Of a DNA stretch of 64,000 nt, positions 12,825-25,913 are shown piece after piece. The stretch spans positions 1,208,501 to 1,272,500 of the forward strand of contig BSBN01001362.1 of NCBI GenBank assembly GCA_027924645.1. The letters run 5' to 3'. The stretch is from Cunninghamia lanceolata (taxonomy: Eukaryota; Streptophyta; Pinopsida; Cupressales; Cupressaceae). Under the pieces are notes generated by a model. The model worked only from the letters and a program-made list of their open reading frames with translations. It was not told the origin of the DNA and searched no databases. How positions within the stretch are numbered: the stretch's first letter is position 1; each line of letters opens with the position of its first letter. The position numbers and the translations under genes are program-made.

Positions 12825-12913
12825 CCCTGTCCCCATGGTACTGGAGGGCGTGTCGTGCTAGCATCACCAGTCACCTGAAAAAAGTTTACCAGGCACATAA
12901 ATTAAAAACAAAA

Positions 12914-12929
12914 AAATTAAGATCAAGTA
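12914..12929 (+). repeat. SINE target-site duplication, right
   Basis: Exact copy of 12,740-12,755 directly after the A-rich tail. Confidence 0.85.
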
Positions 12930-13289
12930 GTTTTCCTAAAAAATATTATCTAATGAAATTGGTCCACATTAACTAACTCCCATCTCTGAAACTCATGTTT
13001 TTGAATCATCATTGGATGGTTAAATTCTAGGTTGTTCCCATCAACTACCACCTACTAGACAACTTGACTTTCTTCAATCATTGATTCTAACTATTCTTAC
13101 AAAAATAAAACATTTTTATTAGGTCTCACAAATAAATAAGATTATGTTTCTAAGAAGATAGATTAAAAGTTTACTTTAAAATATTTTAAAGCACTACATC
13201 TATACCACACACTTTACATTTACATTGATTTTCACTTGATTTTTACTTTTTTTCATTTTTCCTTATCAGCAAATCTCACCATCGCAAAC

Positions 13290-14440
13290 TTTGGAACTAT
13301 CTAGTCTTTCCTCCCTTTGGCTTGTTCTTTCTTCTTTCCTGCACTTTCTTTGTCGGTGAAATCACCCTTTGGTAAACCATCATTTTGCCAACAAAGGCTT
13401 TCTTTTCTTCTTTTCCTTCCTCTATTGGAGCTTCTCCCTGTAGTCGGTGAACTTGCCGATTGGTGAACCTGTCGATCGGCAAAACAACGAGTTCAAAGCG
13501 AACTTTCCCTTTCGTCGATGATGTGTCTCTTTTTGTATTTTGACTTGTCTTTTTTTCTCCATTTTACTCCTTTTCTCTTTTATCGATGAAATCCATGGTC
13601 GGAGAACTTGGTGGTTCACAAACCAACATCTTTTCCTATAACTTAACTCTTTCATCTTTTGACTTGGATCCTTTCTTTCTTCTTTCTTGCACTTTCTTTT
13701 CGCCTTCTTTCTTTGGCGGTGATTTCCTCCATCGGTGAACTACCCGTTTGGCGAACCAGCAGGTTCACGAACCACACATTTTACTGACAAAGGCTTGCTT
13801 TGTCTTATTTTTCCTTAGAATAAAATCGTTTATATTATTTCTTTCCTTTGAAGAAAACCTTCTTGCTTTATTGACAATTTCATAGATCGACAAACTTTTC
13901 AGTTCACAAACTCTCAAGTTTGCCAATAAGGCAAAAAGACCAAGGTAAAATACTTAGAAATTTTAGGAATTTTTAAGGGGGTTTCTCTTCCATTTAGGCT
14001 CTCAGATCAAAAATTTATGATGGAAGAAGTATAACATTTTTAGGTAGACCATTTTAGATCTGGAGGGCTAAAATTGGTCAACAATTATGTTAGGGTTTTT
14101 TGCCCTAGAAGGCAACACTCTTTCAAAGAGGGCATTGTATTACGATTGTGTATGAGTATTACAGGTGCTGATGGATTGAAGACCTAAGAGGATATTGATA
14201 GTGTTGTATTGTAAACTCTATTGAAGTTAATACAAACTGGTGCATCTCTTCTTGTGTGGAGTTTTTTCCTGAAAGGGTTTCTCCACGTAAACATTGTGTT
14301 ATGTGTTTGATCTCCTGTTCCATTATTTATTTGTGTTGATTTCATACTATCTCCATTTTGGTTATGCACTAGATTAATAGTTATAGTTGTAATCATATTT
14401 CCATTCTATAGTTGTTCACCTTCATTTCTAATAATTTTGG
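13290..14440 (+). repeat. LTR-like fragment, probable Ty1/copia, with internal degenerate repeats
   Basis: A TTTCTCCACGTAAA motif at about 14,278, close behind a TGTGTGGAG stretch, is characteristic of the R/U5 part of plant copia LTRs. Upstream (13,290-13,930) words like TCGGTGAACTTGCCGATTGG and GACAAAGGCTT recur with imperfect spacing. Minus-strand frames of 60-77 codons here are side effects of this composition. Neither boundary is fixed. The fragment interrupts the gag region of the minus-strand gypsy relic. Confidence 0.45.
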
Positions 14441-14516
14441 GGGTGCTATCTTTTTAAGATCTCTGGATATATCCAGAACAATAACCTCCTAATTAGACTT
14501 AACAATTATAGGTTCA

Positions 14517-14759
14517 TTGGCTGACTTAGCTGCAAGGATTTCATTAGCCAAGTTCTCTCCTAGGGGATCCAAAATGTTTTCCAAATTTCCCTATCTTTCC
14601 CTTAGGTCTTTTACAGTTTGCTCTAGGTTGTCTAGTTTGTCTCTTTGTTTAGTTAACAGGCTAATGAATGCTTCTATGCCTGTGTTAGTACCATCAAGTG
14701 GGTTCTTATTTGGTTTTTGGTTGGTGGCCTTCCTTCCATGAAGGTTTCGAGTTCTAACC
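14517..14759 (-). pseudogene. gag N-terminus remnant of minus-strand gypsy element
   Basis: The minus strand opens at 14,759 with MVRTRNLHGRK and a basic N-terminus, continues through a coiled-coil-like stretch (LLTKQRDKLDNLEQTVKDL) and meets an in-frame stop shortly afterward. Further on it resumes with a DLKKIAPPKLLEMK-like segment resembling the start of the retrotransposon gag domain. It lies 660 bp downstream of the primer-binding site, as expected. The frame is cut by a stop and then by inserted LTR sequence. Confidence 0.5.
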
Positions 14760-14964
14760 ATTTTAATTTTGAAAATAAAGGAAATAAATTAACCATTGAA
14801 TCAAATTTATGTACTAGCATGAGAAGCATATACTAACAATTTTATCAACAAAATTCTACATATACATTATTTATAAAACAACTATTACATATACAAGTTT
14901 TCATTTGACTTGTATTTACAAAGGCTCATTTACAATTGTACTTCTTTACAAAATTTTTAGGACT

Positions 14965-15222
14965 CTATTTCTTCTTCAGGTCCTTCCTCAGTGATAGGGG
15001 TGGTGTTTCCCCTTTTGGGTGCACTTGTATGTATTCATCTTTTATCTCTTTACTGAGTGTTGGGGCATTACGCCCACATCCGAAAGGAAAGTCCTGGATG
15101 GCTGAGGGTTTATTTTTCTTTGGTTTAACTAGCATTTCCTTCTTGATTTCCTTTCCCTTTCCCTTACTCATTTTTATTCGATTCATAGCTGATGAGAGTG
15201 CTTTTGTATCATAAATGTACAC
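14965..15222 (-). CDS. Lysine-rich 85-codon frame of unknown status in gypsy leader
   Basis: This open frame lies between the primer-binding site and the gag start. It is rich in Lys, Glu and Gly (SKGKGKEIKKEM) and has no recognised domain. It could be a decayed upstream part of gag or a chance frame. Confidence 0.25.
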   Translation of the reverse strand: MYIYDTKALSSAMNRIKMSKGKGKEIKKEMLVKPKKNKPSAIQDFPFGCGRNAPTLSKEIKDEYIQVHPKGETPPLSLRKDLKKK

Positions 15223-15416
15223 AACACCCTCTTGGAGGGTTTTTGAGTAATCTTAGCCATGACCTTTTATTTCCCTTTAACTTGTGTTGATTTCTTCATG
15301 TTTGACAATAAATTGTACAATCATTAGATCATAAGAGGAAAATATCATATTACATCATCTTTATATCAATTCTTATCATGTTCTTATGTTAGCAGACCTC
15401 CAAGCCTAGTGTTTGA

Positions 15417-15434
15417 TCCTCAGCTTTGATACCA
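15417..15434 (-). promoter_or_regulatory. Initiator-methionine tRNA primer-binding site
   Basis: On the minus strand TGGTATCAAAGC differs at one base from the common plant retrotransposon site TGGTATCAGAGC. It stands two bases after an LTR end in ACA (15,437). Confidence 0.75.
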
Positions 15435-15437
15435 CAT

Positions 15438-17339
<1,902 letters not shown>

Positions 17340-17662
17340 CTTATTTCCTACAATAAGCCAAATTGTCACTATAAATTCTACATACCATTCACATAGACTA
17401 CTCTACGCTGCCCATTTAATTATTATAATAGACTAAGAATAGGGAGTTATTAATCCTTTAATTCTAATTTAAAGCAAGAATAATTTCGCTGAGAGGCGAA
17501 CTACAGTTGTAGCGGGGGTGGAGATGAGAGCACTCATTTTTGGTCGTAAATATATACTCAAAAAATTAAAAAAAAATCTAAATTGCATTTTAAGAATTAA
17601 ATAAATATCTATAAATTGAAGATAATATAATTTATAATTTTTCAGAATGCCATAGCTAATAT

Positions 17663-17793
17663 GCTAATATTAGAAAATGGCAGAGGTAGTTGGCGTTTCA
17701 TTTATTTGAGGCTATTTGAATAAATATAACATTTATTTAAGGTTGTGCTAATATTAGAAAATGGCATAGAAAATGGGAGAGGTGGTTGGTGTT
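17663..17793 (+). repeat. Imperfect direct duplication upstream of a TATA-like motif
   Basis: GCTAATATTAGAAAATGGCA followed by GAGGTRGTTGGYGTTT occurs at 17,663 and again at 17,747, the second copy with a small internal insertion. CTATAAATAAATACTC follows at about 17,876, so this may be an old LTR or promoter, but no ends are visible. Confidence 0.45.
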
Positions 17794-17799
17794 TAATGC

Positions 17800-19201
17800 T
17801 ATAAGGTTGTGTAACGCCTTTGCTGAATGGGGATTAAAATATTGAGAAATGAACATATAAGGGACAAGGAAGACCCTATAAATAAATACTCTAAAAACTT
17901 GGGATTCCTCCTCGCTCAATCCTTGCCAATGGATGTATGATTGTGAAGAACTATTTCAATGAAATCTAGAATCAACTGATTGTGATTTTTCTTGTTTGAT
18001 TGTAATGTAATTTTTGCTCAGCTGAGAATGAGGAAGAGATAAGAAGAGGAGAGTACCCAGGCAAGGGTCTGGCAGAGGTAAACAAAATTTAAATTGCTTT
18101 GAACCATACCAAATTTAAGCTTTTGAAAAATTATTCATTTGAGGATGCAGAGTTATGTGTTGTGCAGAACAAGGAACCCCATCAATGACTGCTGGAGAAT
18201 GTGACCTCTCCATAGACCCCAACTGCATCAAACATAGAATCCTCGACTCAGCACTCATCATCTTGTGATTCAAGAGAGCCCCTATGGATCATTTAAAAAA
18301 ACAAGCACTCATTTGTTTTTGTTTATATGCACTATATTGCTATGATATGAAGTATTCTATTTTTTCAGCTCTCTTTTACTTTATCTTTAAACTCATTTTT
18401 TTACAATACAAAAAATACTATTTAAATGTCTTAGGATTCATGCAGTTTAGATTTTTATGTAAATATTTTTGAAATGTTTAAAAGAAGCTATATTCAATCC
18501 AAGAATTAAAAATTATTTCTTATTTTTATTTTTAGTCTTAATATGCAACCAAATAAATACCCAGAATAAATTGCAAAAGTTTCTAAAATGAATCCATAGA
18601 ATTTAAAGGTTTCTGAAATTGAATAAATTACTAAAATTTTTAAAATGAATAAATTATTAAGTTTCTAAAATGAATTCAAATATAAAAGTTTCTAAAGTTT
18701 GTTTACCTTATCCAAAAGTTCTTTTATTAACATAATTCATATAAATATATATTTATTTGTTTATTTATTTTTTTATAATTATTTTTTTAATATAAATTTT
18801 CAAAAATATATAAGTCTAAAACACTTTATAAAAAAATAAATCATTTATTTTTATAAATAAAATTATATATTTATTTATTTTAATACACTCACAAAATTTA
18901 TATTTTTTTATGGAATATTAACTATAATTTATGCTATACTTTAAAGAATACTTAAATATTTATTTTTAATCTTAATATATATAATGAAGTAAATACCAAA
19001 CAAAACAAGATTTTTTAAAATTATTAAAATTACTAAAAGTTACTAAGATTTCTAAAGTTACCAAAATTACTCAAGCTTCTACAATTTACTATTTCTAAAA
19101 TGAATTCATAGAATATAAAGGTTTCTAAAATTTGTTTAATGCCATACAAAAGTTTTTTGAATTTATTAAAATAATTCATGTGAATATATATATTTATTTG
19201 T

Positions 19202-19249
<48 letters not shown>

Positions 19250-20054
19250 TGTAATGCACTCTCACATAATCTATATTTTTTATGGAATATTAACTATAAT
19301 TTCTTTTAACACATGGAAATATTAAAATTAATGAAAGTTACTAAGATTTCAAAAAAACCTACATTCAATCATAACAAACTTGAAGAGAATTCACTCTTCA
19401 TTTCTTTGGATGCATTTGCATGTTTTTTGATTTTCTCATAGAATAATTTGAGAGCTTACTTCTGCAACCTGCAACTCTTAGGCAAAAAAAAATTAGTTAG
19501 GGTTTGAAAAGAATGCAGAGCAAAATAAAATTAGTTAGGGTTTGAAAAGAATGCTGAGCAAAATAAAATAAGATTGCAAAGCAAATTGAATCAAATAAAA
19601 ATAATCCCTCTCAGATTTACACAAAAAATAAATGAATGAAGCAAACAAATGTTTTGTTGTGAATGAAATGTTTTATATGACTTAAATAACTAGAAGTTTC
19701 AAAAATAGAAAAAAAAATTATTGCTTAAGTCACTACATGATATTTCCTTATTTGTAGCCAACTTTATTATTTGTTTTAAAATTATAGTCATGCTTATTAA
19801 ATTTATGAAGTGTAATAATTAAATTAGTATATAACTCTATTAAAAATAATTGATTATGTGAGGTGTTTTTATTTTATTTTATTGATTTAATTTTATTTAA
19901 ATAGTAAGTTTAAATTTTATTTTATTTTTGTGAGTTAACATAATGTGTGAGGTTTTTTTCAAATATTTCCTTTAAACCTTTTTGAAATTTTAATTAGTTG
20001 AGATATTTATAATTAAATTTAAAAATGTCTATTACTTAATTGTTTAAAGGCCAT
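17800..20054. other. AT-rich intergenic DNA with microsatellite and short tandem duplication
   Basis: The stretch contains a (TA)n tract at about 19,203-19,245 and a perfect-period 38-bp tandem duplication at 19,491-19,566. Otherwise I see runs of A/T words and no ORF of interest. Confidence 0.6.
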
Positions 20055-20070
20055 ATTCAAATTTATAATT
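20055..20070 (+). repeat. LINE target-site duplication, left
   Basis: ATTCAAATTTATAATT, identical to 26,300-26,315. Confidence 0.9.
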
Positions 20071-20176
20071 TTTTTTTTTATAAAAAGGGGGTAAAAGCTT
20101 TTATTAATCAACAGGAAAAGTACAAAGCAAAGAGCAGAAGAAGACCCGAAAGGGCCAAGAAACTACAGACAAGAGA

Positions 20177-20695
20177 TTAAGAATTGAGAATGCAACATTT
20201 CACATCCTCAGTAACCCAGCCCTCCAAATCCTGGGCCAGATCCCTCGGTAAATTGTTCCAGTCATCCACCAACCAAGTCTCATTCTTCGCTGATGCCCAT
20301 TTAGCCAATCCGTCAGCCACCTTGTTCCATTCCTGAGGGATATGGGAGATGGTGATAGAATCAAATAAATCTCCAAAGCGGCTGATTTGTTTAACCACCA
20401 CAGCGAGATGCCAGTTAACATCATTAAGATGTCGGTTATGAATCAAGTCAACCACCACCTGAGAATCTGATTCGCAAATAATTTGTTTCCAACCAAGAGC
20501 ATAAGCCTTTCTCAAAGCCAAGAGAATTGCTAAGGCCTCCATGAGGTTATTAGAGTGTTGCCCCATATATTCTGAGAAAAAGAAAACAACCACCCCAGAA
20601 CTGTCTCTTCCCACCCCACCAACACCAGCGTGCCCAGGATTTCCCCTTGCAGACCCATCAGTGTTGATTTTCAAGACCCTAGTGGGGGGAAGCAT
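20177..20695 (-). pseudogene. LINE ORF2 C-terminal RNase H domain
   Basis: This 172-codon segment is a type I RNase H fold of the kind fused to plant L1 ORF2 and plant reverse transcriptase-like proteins, expected to remove RNA from the RNA:DNA hybrid. The four acidic catalytic positions are all present: D13 (NTDGSARGNPG), E53 (NLMEALAI), D77 (ESDSQVV) and D128 (KVADGLAK). It is in the same frame as the preceding 506 codons and separated by a single TAG at 20,696-20,698 directly before an ATG, so the separation is one mutation deep. It ends 97 bp before the poly(A). Confidence 0.9.
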
Positions 20696-22216
20696 CTAAT
20701 GCCCTCCCCTGAAAACTTTCCCTCTGGAGCATCTACCTCGCCTAGCCTTGAGCCTCCCAGAACTACCAACAGACATCCCCAAATTATGTATAACCCTAGA
20801 GTCCCCAGGGTCCACCGGCACCGACAAGTCACCTTTTGCATACAAAGTTTCCTGTAGAACCCCAAGAATACGATCCCAAACTTGGCCCACCAGAAGCTTC
20901 CTATCTAGAAAAATCCTTCGATTGTGCTCCAACCAAATCTGCCAAATAATGAAACTAGATCCAATAGACCAGACAGTGTGCAAAAAGGAAGTCTTTGCTG
21001 GAATATGTCCAATATTCTGCCAAAGCTCACCAAGGGAAGAAGGATGGCTGCATTGAATATTCCATGCCCCCCACCAAAAATGCCAAATATTCCTAGCAAA
21101 GGGGCATTGAAAGAAAAGATGGGAGACAGTTTCAACATCCTTGCGACAAAGGAAGCACAATGAGGGACCTTGGAAACCCCTCTTGCAAAGATTGTCCCAG
21201 GTCAAACACCTGCCATACATCACAAGCCAAGAGAAAAAATTGCATTTAGGCCAGGAGAACTTATTCCAAATGTACTTCCACCAGGGGACCTCAGCATTTC
21301 CCAGAGCCTGTCTTCCCAAGACACGATACCCTGAAGCCACAGAGTACTTCCCTTTAGTATCTGGACTCCAAGCCAGCACATCCCTCTCAGGAAGAGAGTT
21401 GCACAATCTATTAGCTAAAATGGAGGACAACTCCCTCCTATCCTCCATAGAACCACCCATGGGCCACTCCTGCATATCCTTCCACTGATAAACAAAAGTC
21501 TGACCCACCCCTTGAGGGGCTTTGAAATCCATCACTCTGCTCCAACTGGCCTGAACAAAAATTTGACTTAAATCCTCCAAGTGAGGATGAGAAGAAAGGA
21601 TGGGTGGGAAACCATCCCAGGAGTCTTGCCAAAAAAGAGCATCAGAGCCTCTATTGCAAATCCAAAACAACCCTTGTTTGACCAACGGAGCTCCCCTCTT
21701 GAGAGTTTCCCAGATCATAGAGCCAGTACCCATAAGGCTGAAGCGAGGGACCTCAGTGCCATCCACCTCCCCAAGATACTTAAAAGTAAGGATCTTAGCG
21801 TAGGTTTGATGCTGGTGCGAACACCACCTCCAGTATAACTTAGCAGCCAGAGCTTGCCCATTCCAGTCCGCTCTACGCAGACCCAGCCCACCATCCTGCT
21901 TCGGCTTACAAACAACTTCCCACTTGACTAAGCTCCACTTCCTTGAGAGGAGATTACCTGACCAAAGAAGTTGCCTACACAACCCCTCAAAGTCCTTGAT
22001 GAAGTTGCAAGGTGCAGTCAGTATAAAACATTTGTAAATTGGTAGAGCCTGCACAACAGACTTCAGCAAAGTGATTCTGCCAGCTGTAGATAACCAGCGA
22101 TAGGTCCAATGACTGACAAGATTCTGGAATTTATCAATCACCTCCTGCCAAAACTGCCTAGGAGGTGGGCGCACATCCAAGGGGAGGCCCAAATAAGTAA
22201 AGGGAAGTTGTCCCAC
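20696..22216 (-). pseudogene. LINE ORF2: RT thumb/connection and zf-RVT domain
   Basis: This 506-codon open segment continues ORF2 after an in-frame TAA. It starts near LPFTYLGLPLDV, a conserved post-RT block of plant non-LTR elements. Residues about 315-400 form a zf-RVT region (WPKCNFFSWL, then CFLCRKDVETVSHLFFQCP with the C-x2-C...H...C pattern). The next frame segment is the RNase H domain after a single TAG. Confidence 0.9.
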
Positions 22217-22246
22217 CTGAAACCTTAAGATCCTGGCAATATGATG

Positions 22247-23047
22247 TTAAACAAGCTTGGGGGTATTAAAGAAGTAAATGCATGATTTCCTTTCATTAAT
22301 GCTTTGTCCAGAGGCAGCCAGGTAACAATCCAAAGCTTGACGGAGAGCAACCGCTTCAGCCACCTTAGCAACACCCATCAAGGCAGAATCATCAACAAAC
22401 TGAAGATGGGTTTGAGGAGAAAGGGAATTATTCCATTTCCAACCTTGAATAAGCCCAGCAACAACCTGGGACTTAATGAACCTCCCTAAACCCTCGGCCA
22501 TCAAAATGAACAGATAAGGAGATAAAGGATCCCCCTGTCTGAGACCACGCGAGGCACCAAACAACTCAGAGGACTCTCCATTTATAATGACAGAAAAGGA
22601 GGGCGTCGTCACACAACTCATGACCCAATCAATCCACTCACTACTGAACCCAAAAGCTCTAAGAATTTTAACGAGAAAACTCCATTTAACCCTGTCATAA
22701 GCTTTGGCCATGTCCAACTTGATGAACATAGCTTTTTCCCTTGAAGAGGCCATGGAATGAATAGTCTCCGCCGCAATGACCAGTCCATCCAAGATTTGTC
22801 TGCTAGCTACAAAACCCCCTTGTTCCTCCGATATTAGCTTATCTAAACAAGGCTTCAGATGCTCTATAATAAGTTTCGTAATGATTTTATACACCACATT
22901 ACACAAGGCAATTGGATGAAAGAGATCCAAGGAATTGGCCCCCTCACGCTTTGGAATGAGAGTAAGGAACGTGGCATTCATGGCTCTCAACATTTGCTTA
23001 TTCCTTAGGGACTCTTGCACAACCTCCAATAAGTCAAGGTTGATCAC
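22247..23047 (-). pseudogene. LINE ORF2: reverse transcriptase core
   Basis: This segment of 266 codons holds the RT palm and fingers: TLIPKREGANSLDLFHPIAL, IKLDMAKAYDRVKW (first catalytic Asp), GLRQGDPLSPYLFILMAE, and LQFVDDSALMG, where the usual FADD is FVDD (an Ala-to-Val change explained by C to T). Upstream it joins in frame across TAG 23,060-23,062 (GFPAEFF, stop, EFWG). Downstream it is interrupted by TAA 22,247-22,249 in the same frame. Both stops are one C-to-T from a Gln codon. Confidence 0.9.
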
Positions 23048-23059
23048 GCCCCAAAACTC

Positions 23060-24022
23060 CTAAAAGAATTCGGCAGGAAACCCATCTGGACCAGGGGCCT
23101 TCCCCTTTTTTAGCTGGAAAACCACATCCTCTAACTCCTTCAAAGAAATACGTTGAAGAAGAGAAGTATTCATCTCCATAGTAACAAGTGAGGGAATGCA
23201 AGCCAAAATAGAGCTCACCTCCACATTGGCAGGTGGGGTATCGTCAGAAAAGAGGGTAGAGAAGAAGCGGACAACCTCATTAGAAATCTCCAAAGAGGAA
23301 GAGAGAACAGAACCCTTAGGAGAGCGAAGAGAAGAGATAATATTGCCCTGTATGCGAGCCTTCATTGAGTGATGGAAGAAAGAGGTATTCTTGTCCCCTT
23401 CCTGAAGCCAGTCAATACGAGCCTTTTGTTTCCAAAAAATTTCCTCCCGGAGCTCCCATTCTTCAAGATCCTTGACTGCACCATCTTCTACCCTGCTCAA
23501 AACTGCATCCAACCCGTGCTCTCTAATTTGCCTGGTTATAGAATTCAAGTGGTCCTGGGTGACCCTTTTTTGTTGAATCACGTTGCCAAACTGATACTTA
23601 TTCCAGTGCCTTAGTTTATACTTCACAAATTGAAGCCTCTTCATAAAAGTGTACATAGCCGTACCAAAAGTTGGTCGACCTTCAGCCCACCATTTAGCAA
23701 CTAAGTCAATAAGCCCCTCCTCCCTGAGCCACATAAGCTGAAATCTGAAAGTTTGTTTCTTAGAGCTCCTAGCCAGACGGGCAGAGAGTTTGATCAGCCA
23801 ATGATCTGATCCCCGCCAATCTAAGATCTCAGAACTTGTCCTCCAGTTGTTGCCAACCCAAAAACTGGACACAAGAAACCTGTCAAGTCTTTCCGAGATA
23901 GCTTCATCCCCAATCCTTCTATTATTCCAAGTAAAAATGCCTTTCAGAGGTTTGACATCCACAAGTCTAAGATGGGCCAGATTATCCCTAAGAAGATCAG
24001 ACAAGGTATCCAGACGAGGCAT
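23060..24022 (-). pseudogene. LINE ORF2: endonuclease C-terminus and RT N-terminus
   Basis: The segment begins just after the frameshift inside the endonuclease and includes the end of that domain with the catalytic SDH (GSDHWLI). It continues through the linker (DWLQEGDKNTSFFH, the conserved GD-N-T-FFH block) to the start of RT (KKGKAPGPDGFPAEFF). It is separated from the first endonuclease segment by a one-base loss in a seven-base homopolymer (24,023-24,029). Confidence 0.9.
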
Positions 24023-24486
24023 CCCCCCCTTTTCTCCTCAAGAGAAGCGATTGCATTGAAATCACCTGCCATAATCCAGGGAAGAAAGGGGTCCAAAGAT
24101 CGCAAAAAATTTATATGAGACCACAAAAGAAGCTTACCAGGAACATTCGTCGGTGCATAAATATTGGATAGAAAGACTCTCTCCCCCGTCTCAAGACTCG
24201 ATGCAACAAGAGAGATGGAAAACCTACTCGAGAACCACCACATAGGAGAGATTCGTCGCGGATCCCAGAAGCAAGCGAGGCCTCCGGAGCTCCCCTGCGC
24301 CCCAACACACTGACATAAACCTCTACTCCAAATCTTAGAAGCATTCTGCATCATGCCTTCAACAGATAACTTTGTTTCCTGAAGAAAAACCATATCCAGA
24401 GAATGAGCACGGATCAGGTCCCGAATAGCCTTTTGTCTAGGGATGCTATTCATACCCCTCACATTCCATGAGAGCACAATCATCAT
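23944..24486 (-). pseudogene. LINE ORF2: APE-like endonuclease N-terminus
   Basis: ORF2 probably starts at the ATG at 24,486, which overlaps the ORF1 stop as ATGATGA. Endonuclease motifs in order are SWNVRGMN, LQETK, SNIYAPT and MAGDFNAI, all with the catalytic Asn, Glu, Asp and Asn residues. This nuclease nicks the target to prime reverse transcription. After EEKRGG the frame is lost in a C7 run (plus strand 24,023-24,029) and continues in the frame beginning at 24,022. Confidence 0.9.
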
Positions 24487-25913
24487 GTAGGTTGAGAGAA
24501 GTGGCATTCCAAAGTCCTCACCAACCCAGATTCAACCAGTGTCTCACCAGCCAATTTGACTTTCTCCTGATCCTTCTTCCTACCCACCTTCTGGGGCTTA
24601 TCAGGAACACCCTTTTTCAAGGGCTTTTGATGCACACCCAGAATGTGGGAACTAGTAGGAGCTTTGTTCTTGCCAGAGCCTCCGGTACCTGAATCGCCAG
24701 CAAAGCGAGCACCAACATCAATTGGAGCCATAGAAGTACCAACCACCATACATGGGTCTCCAAGCCCATCTTCAGGGGGAACATCAGAAGATTCCTTTAC
24801 AGCCCCTGAGGTCTCCATTGGTCCAGAAGCCAAAGGCCCTAGAGTCTCAGGCTCAGGACTAGGAAAAGAAGCAGGAGCAGCTTCGACATGCAAGTCAGGA
24901 ATACCCCTTCCTCGTGAACTAAGTCATTCAATGCATCAAACTTGTTAAATCCCCCTTCTCCCTGACGGTCTTGGAAGGACCTCTTATGCCCACGGCCTTG
25001 ATTTCGTAGTCTAACAGGCACAAACCCATCTTTATCCGCGATCGCCTCTTGCCTAGGTCCAGAACCCTTTTCAGAACCTAAAGATGTTGTGGCCATCCCG
25101 GTTCTTGATTTGCCCTCTCTAAAAGCACGCGGACACTTTCTCTGAAGATGCCCATATTCACGGCATAGGCGACATCGAAATGGCAAAGTCTCATAATCTA
25201 GCGGCTGCGTCCACGAACTAGATCCCACTGTCAAATCTATTGAGTCAGGTAAGGGTTGGCTTAAGTCAATCTCCACACAAACACGGGCATAAGAAAAAAC
25301 CCTCTTGTCCAGAGTTTTGCTGAGAAGGACCGATCGGCTTCCCCAACGCCATTGCAATAGACTGAAGAATATCACTCCTCCAGCATTCAAGCGGTAATCA
25401 CGGAAGACGCACCCACACTGGTACTTTGGTCGGCAACTCCTCTGCAGAAATGAAGCCCGCATGCCATGGTTTAATGAACAAACCGATCTGGTTATAAAAG
25501 TACGGGCCACCCTCAAAAGCCCTATTTCTATCTAATATGCATGAAAAGTCCACCAAGAAAAAGTTGTTTGCGGTGAGCAGGATCTTGAAATCCCCCTCCG
25601 GACACCAAGTTTTACGAATCCAAGGGTCGAGGAAGGGTAAGGAGACTCTCATTCCCAAAAACTTGTAGATTAGAACATGCTTGCTGAAATATTCTAAGTC
25701 CTTCGCCACCGCTTCCTTCTGGATTACCACCACTGGACGCGCTTGGGCCCTTTCCAGACAACCATTTACCTTTTGCACTTTAAAGCCATTGATCTTCGTC
25801 AGCCCCATGCCGGAAGAAGAAGGAATGAAAGTCCCATCCCCATCTCCCGTCAACATTTCATCGCCCTTCATCTCTTCCAATCCATCCTGCAAGGCCATGA
25901 GACCCACGCCCAA
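24483..25913 (-). pseudogene. LINE ORF1 (DUF4283-like region plus CCHC zinc knuckle), broken
   Basis: ORF1 encodes the RNA-binding chaperone of the LINE particle. The first segment (25,913-25,398) has a DUF4283-type sequence ending VPVWVRLP before a TGA that is one C-to-T from CGA. Translation then makes sense again in the same frame and shifts near 25,330. The segment 25,516-24,839 contains YARVCVEIDLSQPLP and a CCHC knuckle (CRLCREYGHLQRKC). A second shift near 24,905 leads to the Pro/Ser-rich tail 24,893-24,483. So at least one stop and two frameshifts are present. The tail ends at a TGA overlapping the ORF2 ATG. Confidence 0.85.

Larger units (their letters stand above)
12756..12913 (+). 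mobile_element. tRNA-derived SINE
   Basis: This 158-bp insert is much more GC-rich than its surroundings. It carries an RNA polymerase III A box (TGGCTCGATTGG, 12,767-12,778) and a B box (GGTCCAATATCC, 12,813-12,824) at tRNA-like spacing, ends in an A-rich tail, and is flanked by perfect 16-bp duplications. These are the hallmarks of a SINE mobilised by LINE machinery. A 105-codon frame across it is fortuitous. The element sits inside a decayed gypsy retrotransposon, so it arrived later. The parent tRNA was not determined. No other copy was noticed in the window. Confidence 0.85.
12060..15437 (-). mobile_element. Decayed Ty3/gypsy retrotransposon, minus strand (PBS, gag start, protease traces)
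   Basis: On the minus strand the order is LTR end (15,437), initiator-Met primer site (15,434-15,417), gag-like start (14,759) and protease-like remnant (about 12,230-12,060), which is the order expected of a Ty3/gypsy element. The frames are broken by many stops and shifts, and later insertions (an LTR fragment at about 13.2-14.45 kb and a SINE at 12,756) lie inside. The upstream LTR extends to the right of 15,437 with an undetermined start. The 3' portion is either decayed or further left. Confidence 0.5.

Noticed and set aside
12659..12976. 105-codon plus-strand frame
   Set aside because: It crosses the SINE, including both flanks, and has no domain; chance frame.
20630..24948. Plus-strand frames opposite the LINE
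   Set aside because: Shadows of ORF1/ORF2 on the other strand; no domains.
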